Assembly: GCA_021904315.1 (NCBI GenBank)
Contig: CM038910.1
Span: 24,252,256 to 24,316,255, forward strand
Direction: 5' to 3'
DNA from: Sphagnum magellanicum
Lineage: Eukaryota; Streptophyta; Sphagnopsida; Sphagnales; Sphagnaceae
Length of the DNA stretch: 64,000 nucleotides
The stretch's first letter is position 1. Every line of letters starts with the position of its first letter. Of the stretch, positions 24,091 through 33,827 are shown one piece after another. The position numbers and the translations under genes are program-made. The notes beneath the pieces were generated by a model that did not search any database, had not been told where the DNA came from, and saw only the letters and a program-made list of their open reading frames with translations.

Positions 24091-26600
24091 GTTATTAAAA
24101 ATCTAAATATGATTTAAATGTAGACTCTTCACACTTAAAAAAACATTGTCTTTTTAAAAACAATGTAAGGCCTTGTTGATTAGTTAATGAGATTTTACAT
24201 GGGTTGTAAGATCCCACATCAAGTTACGCCTAAAAAACAACCAAAACCTACAACGGAAATTTGACAATGGTTTTTTACATAGGTGGGATAGGTAGTGGTT
24301 TCTATTCCAACATTTTTCCAAGTTTTATTAAAAATTGGGATAGGTAGTTGTTTTCATGCTTCATTTTTTGTGTTGTCAATGTTCATTTTAATATCAAATC
24401 AATTGAAAACATGATTAAAATGTGACTTGGTGGTGGGGAAATCATTTATGTTTTGAAATAGGTCCTAAAAGAACTCCTTAAGTTGTTCATCGCATTCCTA
24501 GGTGGAACAAGCCTTATTAGGTTCCATAGTACATGATCCTGATTAATGTTATCCATTTTCTATTTTCAAAAGTTATAAGGAACCTTGGGTGAGTTAAAGT
24601 CTTCCAATCTACATAATTCATGTTTTGTTTTAGTCTTTAGTCTTTTAAAGGATTCAACCTCAAATTTTTAAAATTGATATAACAAAAATTCAAGATCCTT
24701 TTTAGAAAATATATATGTAAACATCTTCAGGTAATTCTTGTGAAACAAAATATCTAAAAATTGAAATACAATCAATTTTTAAAAATTCAACTTTGAATAA
24801 TATAATGTCAAATTCTATGTTTGAAATTTCAACTTGTAATCATGTTTTTTTCTTGTGCAAATGTTACATGTGTAATTCATAAACATGTACATCACTTTGT
24901 TGTGTTGATGCAAAAAACCTTTGCGAATCCTCAACCAAATTGTTTTTATATTTGTTCATAATTTGTGAAACTTTGCCTTCATAAAACTTGTAGATAAGGG
25001 TGAAAACACACTACAGGTGAACCACTTTGGGCACTTTCATGACATGTATATAAAATATATTTATGTAAAACATATTGCATTTAATTTTGGGTTTCACTTT
25101 TAGTGTTTGGGCTTGATATTTTGATTTTCAAAAAATTAATGGTATCTAATATTATTATTTAAAAAAATAAATTCAAGGAATAATGAGTATATTTATGGTA
25201 TATAAAATATAATAGAACCCATTTCTATTTTTGGATTGCATTAGGTTTGTATTTGAATTAATTAGCCAAAAAATGTTTGAAATGAAAATTTAAAAAATAA
25301 CCATCTCACATATCTTGTCATCTTCCATTTGAAAATGATAGTTTGTCAAAATGTTAATTTATCACATACTTATGATCATCACCCTCAAAAACAACCCTTT
25401 GTGATATGATAATTATCAAATTCTTCACATTGTTCATAAACTTATTCCAGTCATATGGAATCACAATGTTTAATAAATACTACAAATTTCATAAAGATTA
25501 AAAATCATTTCTCATTTTTTGAGTATATATTTGCATTTTTTAGTACACATTAATGTACATTTTTTTGCCACAAATATATTTGGGAATTGCACATTATGAG
25601 TTGGAAGATTTTTTTTGTGATTGAATTATTTGTGTTATAATCTACCATATTATGCAAAAAAATTGGAAAAATATGCTCCAATATTACCATGATTGAAGTT
25701 CAAACATGGACACCCCTAGAAAACAATACAATGTGACAACATTTTTGGCCCCCCCCCAGTGTGATTTCACCCATAATTTATTGGTCATGACATTTGTATT
25801 TCACAACATGAACAAAAATAACACACAGAAAAATCTTTTAAACCATAATATGAAAATGAAAGCCATTGCATCTCAAGGGAAAAACAAAAATAACATGAAA
25901 ACCAAACCTAGTTGCAATGCAATTCAAAACCCCACACTTCTCCACCACAAATGCTTTTCCAACTCCAAATTCCACTAACAACCACAAAACTTCATACCAT
26001 CAATAACACTTCAACAAAGCACAACGAAAAATCAAACTTTCCCATCCCACACCAAACAACAAAATAACTATCACACTTGTTTTCCACATTTCATTCTTTA
26101 ACTAACTACCCAAACATTGCCTTCCTTCATAACTACCACCACCATTTCACAAAATAGTAAAACTTACAATTCTAAAAATCTTTTTAACATGTGTAAAAGT
26201 TCTCTCAAACAAAACCCAATCCAATCCCATCCATGTAAAAACATTTTCAATAAAACCTTAAAACAACACGTGTGAACACAAATATTTTAGTGCATAACCA
26301 CCCAAATGTGTCAAGGCCCAATAAAAATATAAGGATTGTAATTCATTTTTTGGTCTTTATAAATGACCATTATTTTGGTGTTGTCATTTTACTAAACAAA
26401 GTTAGGTTTGCGGTAGCAAGAATTAAGGATAGATAAAATGTTGAATGAAGTTTGAAACCATAGGGAATGATTTGTGAAGGTAAAAAAACATTAAGAATCC
26501 TTTTATATTTGGGCTTCTTATTGGAATGGACCTTGTTAATTGAAAATGAATGATATTTCATAGATATAAGGTGGATGCAAAAATATCAAATGCCCTTTGG
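24091..26600. repeat. Long diverged dispersed repeat, copy 1 (order A-B-C)
   Basis: Blocks here recur further right in the window. 24.18-24.65 kb (TGGGTTGTAAGATCCCACAT, then GGTGGGATAGGTAGT) matches 32.88-33.49 kb. Block A, 24.70-24.99 kb (TTCTATGTTTGAA, GTGTTGATGCAAAAAACC), matches 37.69-37.96 kb. Block B, 24.99-25.74 kb (GGGCACTTTCA, CAAGGAATA.TGA, CAAACATGGACACC), matches 40.05-40.85 kb. Block C, 25.85-26.56 kb (ATTGCATCTC, CACTAACAACCACAAAACTTC), matches 38.03-38.69 kb. No protein-coding capacity is apparent, so the type of element is unknown. Confidence 0.65.
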
Positions 26601-26922
26601 AATGGTAAAAGAAACATGAGACCATGTTCCCAATTGTTGGCTTTTTGATTAGAAAGATATTAGGGATTGTAGGTTCTCAAATTGAAATTAAGAGAAATCT
26701 TTCTCTTGCTAGAATTCTCCCCAATTTGAGAAGATGTTATTTATAATTGAATAACATTGAGAAATTAATTTTTGTGAATAAGAATTGACCAAATTATACA
26801 AGAGTGGGTTGCAAGACTCCTAATAATCTAGGAGATTTGATAGATTCATAAATTAGATTAAAAGCAATAGTTAGATGAATTCAAAAACATTTAAGCAAAA
26901 TGAATTGAAAGAGGACTAATCT

Positions 26923-26987
<65 letters not shown>

Positions 26988-27658
26988 TGTGATGTAATAT
27001 CTTTGAAATGTGATCACATATTTTTGTTTGGATATTAGAGTTTTGTAATGATTGCTGATTTGTTTTCGACCTATGAAAATTTGCAAAAGTATTTAAGGTC
27101 TTAATCTTAAAATCTGAAAATGAAATAAAGAACCAGCTTAATATAACCGACGAGTCGTGAAAGGACCAGTGAACATAAGGAAGAATAAAAATAAAGAACT
27201 GAACAAAGTAAGATTTTTTTTTTTTTTTTAATGTGAGAAACGGCTAGATTCTTAAATTTTAAAAATTTGAGAACTGGAATAGGTGATTATGAAAAAAAAA
27301 AAAAGTTAATAACCAGCCAACACCGAGATTAACCAGATAGATAGTACACAATATATAACCGCATTCAGACCCACAAAAATTACAATTAGAAAAAATAAAC
27401 TCTTTTAACACTTGGAACACTAAAAGTGTAGTCGGACTCCGAGGTTTGCAAGTTTCACCCTAGACAAATGCGATGTAAACTATTTTTGTCACCTCCCAAG
27501 ATTTGCAGGTTCTTTTGCTAAACAAATGGTGATGTGGGCAACATTCCAACATTTGGAGCTTCTTCCCTAAACAAATCAGGGCTGGCAGTATTGGGTTTTA
27601 TTCAATCGGGTTTTATTCGGTTTTTAAATAAAACTCGAGTCCCAAGATAACGTCCCAG
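26601..27658. other. Intergenic DNA with long homopolymer tracts
   Basis: AT-rich sequence with an unusual T tract (separate entry), shorter T and A runs near 27.21-27.23 and 27.29-27.30 kb, and no gene. From ~27.42 kb base composition becomes less AT-rich. Confidence 0.55.
26925..26986. repeat. Poly-T tract of about 62 bases
   Basis: An uninterrupted T run from 26925 to 26986. It could be the poly-A tail of a minus-strand retrocopy or LINE, or a microsatellite; the exact length is also the kind of feature that sequencing misjudges. I saw no LINE or gene copy directly beside it. Confidence 0.9.
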
Positions 27659-27881
27659 GACCCTAAACACATTCTGGGCAATTCCTGGGCAAGGTTGTGA
27701 CTGAAACGCAACTCGAAACTTTGTTCATGAATTATGACCTAGGATGACCTAGGTCATAATTCATAGGCAAAGTTTCGAGTTGCGTAGGAATCATGACCTA
27801 GGTCATAATTCATGAACAAAGTTTCGAGTTGCGTTTCAGTCACAACCTTGCCCAGGAATTGCCCAGAATGTGTTTAGGGTC
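27659..27881. repeat. Perfect 85-bp inverted repeat with a third partial arm in the loop
   Basis: The left arm 27659-27743 starts GACCCTAAACACATTCTGGG and ends TTATGACCTAGG; the right arm 27797-27881 is its exact reverse complement, with no mismatch over 85 bp. The 53-nt loop contains a further partial copy in right-arm orientation (CCTAGGTCATAATTCAT, AAAGTTTCGAGTTGCGT), so alternative foldings are possible. It is GC-richer than its surroundings. It lies ~0.6 kb upstream of the small membrane-protein ORF. Confidence 0.95.
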
Positions 27882-28032
27882 AATTTTCATTATATAATAT
27901 ATAACATACCAATGAGTGTTCAAAAAACGCAACCATAAATAGCGTTGCCTGCTAGCGCCTTGCATTGTCTTCTTCTCTTCCTTCTCCATGTCCAAATTAT
28001 GAGGAGTGATTTACATTGGGGCAGGGACATAC

Positions 28033-28490
28033 ATATATATATGCGGATTACGAGGTCTAGAGTTTAGCTGGGAGGGTTGTTCTGCCACAGGTTAGAAGAG
28101 CAGATGCAGCAGGAAGCACTGGCAATAATTTTCATCAGTTGAATCCGCTGAAACTGCATTAGCAAGCTGGGCGATTTGTCTCACAAGGACCTGACTGCAC
28201 ACACTCTGATTGTCCACACCATCTTCAACTCTCTTTGCTGCTACTTTCCTACACAGCACCTTATCTCAAAGACTCCATCGTCACCTCAAAAGTGGTGCAA
28301 TTTTTTTTATCAATTGGACTGATTTTCCATAGCTGTTTTTTTTTGGATAGTTTTTTATTCTTGAGTTGATTTTCAATAGCTTTTGTTTTGAAAGTCTGAT
28401 TATGATGTTCTTTTCTTTTTCTTTGGGTGCAGGACATATTGTGAAGGACTCAGTTCTCAAGAGCAGTGCAAGGACTGATTTCAGGTTGAA
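28033..28490 (+). promoter_or_regulatory. Probable promoter and leader of the 84-aa ORF
   Basis: CATATATATATGC at ~28032-28044 can serve as a TATA element. The following ~250 bases have the mixed composition of a transcribed leader. TTTTCTTTGGGTGCAG ending at ~28433 is a good 3' splice site, implying a 5'-UTR intron; I could not fix its donor. The ATG at 28491 follows GGTTGAA. Confidence 0.4.
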
Positions 28491-28745
28491 ATGAGAAGAG
28501 GTGACATGATGCCAACATTGCGGAGCATGATAGCTGCAAATGCCGAGCCACCATCGGTGCAATGGTCGGCATCAGTGGTGTTTAATGATGTAATGGAGAT
28601 AGCAAAACTCATGGTTTTATTGATTATGCTCACCCTCACTGCCTACAGCGTTTACAAAAACAGATACAGGCCACAGCCTGTTCAGTCCCAGGCTGCTTCT
28701 TCTCCTAATTCTTCAACACCACCACCAACAGAGGCCATGGGTTAG
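28491..28745 (+). CDS. Small single-pass membrane protein, 84 aa, family unrecognised
   Basis: Reads from an ATG in the context GTTGAAATGAG to TAG at 28743-28745. Residues 1-27 are mixed; 28-52 (SVVFNDVMEIAKLMVLLIML and on to Y) form one hydrophobic segment, followed by KNRYRPQ and a Pro/Ser/Thr-rich tail. The positive charges after the segment (KNRYR) suggest that the C-terminus faces the cytosol. Codon and base composition are clearly unlike the AT-rich flanks, and a splice acceptor and TATA-like motif lie upstream, so I think it is a real gene. I do not recognise the family and assign no function. It could also be a fragment of a longer spliced gene. Confidence 0.55.
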   Translation: MRRGDMMPTLRSMIAANAEPPSVQWSASVVFNDVMEIAKLMVLLIMLTLTAYSVYKNRYRPQPVQSQAASSPNSSTPPPTEAMG

Positions 28746-29862
28746 CCCCACCCCCTTGTCACTGTTCCCACTCCTCCATCATTTAGTACAAGTCTTTAGT
28801 TGATTTTGTGTGATTTTGTCTATGTTCATCTCAATTTTTATTTTATTTTTTTTTCCGGGAAAATAAGAAGATTTTATTGCAGAGTGGAAAAGGCATCCCA
28901 AAAAGTTTGTGGTGGAAAATTGAAGCTTGATCGATTTTTTTTTGGGGGTTGCGGGTGGGGGGTGAGGATGTTTTCCGTTATGTAATCTTTTGGGGGAGAT
29001 TTAGAACATGTTTTCCAGCAAAAAAAATTGCCTCTTTTATGAAATCAGAAAACTCAAAGAAGAAGAAGAAGAATGAAAAGAAAAACAGCTCTTCATTAGG
29101 CCATTAAAAAAGTGTTTGTTGTTCTTCAAAAAATGTTTTACATGAAAATCAGTGAATTTCTCTGGAAGTTTTTTGCAATTTTTTAACCTGAAATTTTTAT
29201 TTCAACATATACAAAGGATTGTATATATGTTGAAATGGCTCAAATTCGCCAGATTTTTTTCCAGATTTCTATAACATGTGCCAGCACTTCACAAAATATA
29301 TAGAAGGATGCTTAAATGTTTTAACTTTCATATCAAGTTTATAGCCAAATTTGGTCACATCCCCTTAACAATGGACCACCACTTCCCCTACATCGAAAAA
29401 CAAAAACAAAAGAGAAAAAAAACTTGTCAGAAATTCTCAGAATAGAAGAAGGGGCTGTCTGACCCATGTTTTGGAACTTTTGACAGCAGGCCTCTACTGA
29501 GCTCAATGGCTGCAAGATAATCACTTATCCTATATAAAACATCCTTCAAATTTCCTATTGTAACATGTTCAAGACCTTACAAAAAGCTTGTAAGGTCATG
29601 TACAGCCTAGAGGTGACTTTAAAGAAAATTCAGTGTGTGTACTATGCAATCTTAGTGATATAATTATCCCCACATACACTAACCAAAAGTCAATGGGTTT
29701 CCACTTAAAAGGAGGCAGAGCTTTAATTTGACAGATTTTTTCTTGTTTCCACTGAAAAATTGGTAATTTTTTGCAAATTTTCTGTTTTTTTAGTGTAAGG
29801 TGAATTAAATTTGCTAAATTTTTGAATAAATTTGTCAAATTTTCAATATTAAAATCTGGAAT
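28746..29862. other. 3' flank of the 84-aa ORF and intergenic DNA
   Basis: The first 200-250 bases are T/G-rich with a GGGGGTTGCGGGTGGGGGG patch near 28.94-28.96 kb and are probably 3' UTR. The remainder is AT-rich with no recognised gene. GTATATATGTTGAAAT and ATTTCAACATATAC near 29.20-29.24 kb form a small hairpin. Confidence 0.5.
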
Positions 29863-30027
29863 CACTATTACAAAATGTGGGTATAGTTTAGTAATCCTTA
29901 TTCATTAAACAAATGAATTCACTGCTTTTTCATTGGTCCTTATTCATTACAATCAATGAATTCACTCAAAATCTAATGAAATCACTTGACGTATAGGGAC
30001 ACCTTTTGTTGACCTTTTGTTGTAGTG
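29863..30027. mobile_element. CACTA-type MITE, 165 bp
   Basis: It begins CACTATTACAAAA and ends TTTTGTTGTAGTG (reverse complement CACTACAACAAAA), so the termini are CACTA transposon inverted repeats matching 11 of 13. It is flanked by the 3-bp direct duplication AAT (29860-29862 and 30028-30030), the size CACTA elements make. The interior (TAATGAATTCACTC-like, TCTAATGAAATCACTTG, TATAGGGACACCTTTTGTTG) is shared with the element at 60477. It has no coding capacity, hence non-autonomous. Confidence 0.85.
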
Positions 30028-30081
30028 AATGATGAGTCCATTAAGAAAAGATTTTTCCAATGGGTGTTAGTGATCACTATG

Positions 30082-30454
30082 CTATAAAACCTCACCAATA
30101 CTATTTTGGGCTTGCCTTGGGCCCTTGTCAATAACCGTGTCAATAGTCAAGGAGGCCAAATAACTCTTTTCTGCAGGTTGAAACAGGATGAAGATTGGGC
30201 TATTGAGAAGATACCCACTCAGTATGCCCCCACGATTTGTACAAGGAAATAGATGGAACACCATGTTGCTCACATATTTTGGGGTTTGGGTTTTTCTCAT
30301 AGGCACTCCAGAAGCAATGGAAATTCTGAACTCCATTGAAGGGTCACTGGAAAATGTCCCACCGAGTGTTCTCAGCTCAGATAATGATACTGTCATCCCC
30401 GGCTCTGCTAACATGGTGGTGATTGAGATGGCTTCCCTTCCACTTCCCACCTGA
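30082..30454. other. Unexplained less AT-rich block open on both strands
   Basis: Between ~30.08 and 30.45 kb the base composition rises and both strands carry open frames: + strand ATG at 30188 to TGA at 30452 (88 aa) and a minus-strand frame of 122 aa over 30082-30450. A TATA-like CTATAAAA (30080) and a CTGCAG acceptor-like site (~30172) precede the + frame. Neither protein resembles a family I recognise. It may be an exon, a gene fragment or a chance open block. Confidence 0.3.
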
Positions 30455-30654
30455 CCTCAGCAAGAGCTCTGTTGTTGTTACAATAATATGTGCGTTTGAA
30501 AACATACAGCCAGTACCCCAATGGCTATGAATTACAGCTACCTTGCAAGTTATGGTGTGTTCAATTCCTAAATAGGTTGTGCTAGATGCGTGATATATGA
30601 AAGGTTAGCCTTAGAAAGGGTGAACTCAGGGCCTCTTGATCATGCTTGATTGGC

Positions 30655-30910
30655 AAACCTTATGTTATTTTCTGTAATTTGTTTGAATTGTGTAATTGGT
30701 TGTGAGTATGTTGTTCCCCTTAACTTAATCCCACAACTTTGGATGATTGTGTCCCATGTAAAAGGCCGTTTTGAATATGTTTTGAAAACCTTAGGTTATT
30801 TTCTTTAATTTGCTTTGAATTGTGTAATTGGTTGTGAGTTTGTTTTTTCCCTCAATTGATCCCACAACTCTGAATGATTATGTCCCATTCAAATTTGAAT
30901 ATGTATTTGA
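30655..30910. repeat. Tandem duplication of ~128 bp
   Basis: AAACCTTATGTTATTTTCTG, then TTGAATTGTGTAATTGGTTG, ATCCCACAACTTTG and GATGATTGTGTCCCAT recur about 128 bp later, starting near 30785, with about 15% differences. Two copies only. Confidence 0.8.
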
Positions 30911-32739
30911 ATCACCTTTGTCCATAAGGTAGCCTATGTGACTTGAAACCAAGCTTGTCCATCCTTCTCTCCAAGAGGGGCAATATTATTTGATTGATTG
31001 ACCATGCCACTTTAAATAAAGAAGTAAAAAGTGAAGTAGGAAGAAAGGTTTTCTACCAATTTTTATTGAAATGAAAGAAAAGTAAATATCCAAAATTGCA
31101 GAAATACACCTTGTGACCTACATTCCACATCAGGATCAAGGTTTCTTTTTCCATTTTGTGTTATTAAATATTTGGTTAATTTTCTCAAAAAAAGTTCAAA
31201 CTTTCAACTAGAAAAAAAAATTTCCCCAAAAATCCCTTCGTTTTGTCCAAAAAAGCAACCAAAACACGGATCAGGATGTAAATCACAATTGTCAAAGACA
31301 TCCAGAGATCATGCACATGGACCATACATACTGATTGCCTCTCATCATTAACTAGCATGATGAAATACATCCAGTTCGGATAAAAATTTCAAGCTCTGGG
31401 TTAGGGTATATGCATAGTAATTTCTCAAACTTGCTCTATTTCACTAACTGTTGGGCGGATGTTGAGAAAAATAGTAGTGCGAAGGACAGAGACCTCCACT
31501 ATGATCAAAACATGGAGAAATTTTTGAGGGTATCCATAAAATACCCCAAACTGGGGGTGCTCGTTCCCAGTTTTTCCCAAACTGGGAACGAGATTAAAAA
31601 AAAACTAGGATGAAAATAGAACAAAAGAGAAGACCAAACTAGATTTCCCACCTAAATTTATCCTTACAGGAGTTTCACCCCTAGTTCTGTGTTTACCTTA
31701 CCTGCACCTTCCCCCTATACATATTCTTCATTAATCAAGTTCTCTCAGAATAATATCCCACAAAACGTTATGAACTGATTATTCCCAGTGCCATTAAACA
31801 GTACCCAGTTGCAATCACTTTAGGGCTACACTCAAACTGGGGATGCAACAGGGATTACAGGCTCAAACTAGGGCTCAAAGACAGGGTAACTTTGAAGATA
31901 ACTCTAACATTGAAACCAAGATTGGGGAAATTGAGTTGTTTTGTGCTTCACCTGTACGCCTTTTTATCCAGGAAGGAAAGAAGTTTGTTTTGTTTTGTTT
32001 TGTAGTTATGAGATCCACCAAACTGGGATGCTTCAGATCGTGCTCTTGTCTTTGGAAATCTCTCACCGAGGAGGGGTGCATGGGCTTGGTTCCTTGATGT
32101 TTCTACTTGCAGTCCAAAAGTTATTGAATATTGAATGATTTTTTTTGCTGAAAATTAAATTATGTCATAGCTGAAATTTTCAGAGGAATTGGAATGCACC
32201 TTTGGTGTTGTTGGAAAGATCTTGATGAGCATGATTTAATGGAATTTATTTGGTAAGATTTGGATTCAGAATTGGGGGAGATATTTGATTTTTAAACGAT
32301 TTCTGCCGCTGAAAATTCAAATAAATCTCAAAAAACCAGGTTCTGGAAGGAAAAATCACTTGAGGATGTGATAACACTTGGGTCGACAACACAGACCACA
32401 CTAGTATAACATGAAAGAGGACTTTTGGATGTCAGTAAAAATATGACAAATGTACTCAAATACATGAAACCGTGTACGACCATTTGTAAAGAGTCATTGC
32501 TATGTCCCAAACAAGGCTGCTGGTGTAGGACTTTCCAAGCACATCATGTTCTGTCACAACACCAGATATGGCTGGCTGTATTCAAATAAATTGTGGCAGA
32601 CATTTTAGCGAGTTTCTTCAAAATAAATGAACACACAAATTAACCTCAAGTTTAAGCAACTCCATCACAAACCTTTGCTTCATTTGTCTGGCTGATAGCC
32701 TGGTACATGTTTCATAGCTCCTATGAAAGTAATCGGTGT
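30911..32739. other. Intergenic DNA with a perfect short hairpin
   Basis: No gene recognised. At 31560-31592 CTCGTTCCCAGTTT and AAACTGGGAACGAG form a perfect 14-bp stem with a 5-nt loop, followed by an A run. The word CAAACTGGG recurs near 31.55, 31.83 and 32.02 kb. Confidence 0.55.
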
Positions 32740-33500
32740 TGTGGGTCGTTAGTAGGTAGGTAGTAAAAAGAAGCAACTGAGCCAATCACCAGGGTTAGCT
32801 ACATAACTGGAACCCAACAGAAGTCTGTTTCTTGACCACTTACCATCCATCCTTCATGGTCCTTTGGTGGTTGGTGAGATTTTACATGGGTTGTAAGATC
32901 CCACATGAGGTTACTACACCTAAAAAGCAACAAAAACATTACAAAGGAAAAATTGGCAATGGTTCTTTACGTAGATGGGATAGATTGTTGTCTCTGTTCT
33001 AATGCTTTTTTAGGCTTTTTCCTAGGTGGGATATGTAGTGATTTCTATTCTAGCATTTTTGCTAGGTCCTTAGGTGGTATAGGGAGTCATCATCTCTATT
33101 CCACAACTTTTTCAACCTTTTTCCTAGATGGGATAGATAGTGGTCTCTATTTCAGCGCTTTTTCAAGTTTCTTTTCTAGTTGAGATAGGTGTCTTCATGC
33201 TTAACTTTTTGTGTTGTCAATGTTTGTTCTAATATCAATCAATTAAGAACATGATTAAAATGTGAATTCGTGATGGGGAAACCATTTATGCTTTGAAATA
33301 GGTCTTAGAAGAACTCCTTAGGTTTCTTGTCACATTCCTAGGTGGAATAGGTCCTATCAGGCCCATTCCATACTATGTGATCCTGATTAATGTTGTTCAG
33401 TTTCTATATCTAAAAGTTATTTAAAAAAACCTTTGACAATCTAAAGTCTTCTAATCCACATAGTTCATGTTTTGGTTTAGTGTTTGGTTTTTAAAAGGAC
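32740..33500. repeat. Second copy of the 23.9-24.65-kb repeat, with an expanded 51-bp array
   Basis: GTTAGTAGGTAGGTAGT, CTGGAACCCAACA, CTTACCATCCATC, then TTACATGGGTTGTAAGATCC and GATTAAAATGTGA match 23.93-24.65 kb in order. Between 32.97 and 33.20 kb a unit of about 51 bp (GATGGGATAG, TCTCTATTC, then a TTTTTC tract) is present about four to five times, whereas copy 1 has it only about twice (around 24.28 and 24.34 kb). The unit length is near 17 codons, so an accidental repetitive ORF appears on the + strand. Confidence 0.7.
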
Positions 33501-33827
33501 TTCCAATTTGGATCTTGTTTAAAATTTAATTGTGTTTCACGTACTTTACACATTACCCAATGTTAGCTATAATACAATTATGCTTTTTAATTTTCGCCAC
33601 ATTTGGACTTTGTTTTTAGCTAGATAACAATTTTTTTTAATTTTTAAAAAGGTTATGCAAACATGTTGGCATTTGATGTTAAACCCCTCTTTGAATGCTA
33701 GACAATGATTTAACATCATAAAATTGAAAAGAAATCATTGGTGGTCTAATAATCAATTATGAATAATCAACTGGCTGAAAAGTACATTATACTTATTACC
33801 TTATATAAATTTGCCTAGAAATATATA

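Noticed and set aside
25706..25978. 90-aa frame in block B/C
   Set aside because: The homologous sequence at 38.0-38.4 kb does not keep the frame; composition is low-complexity.
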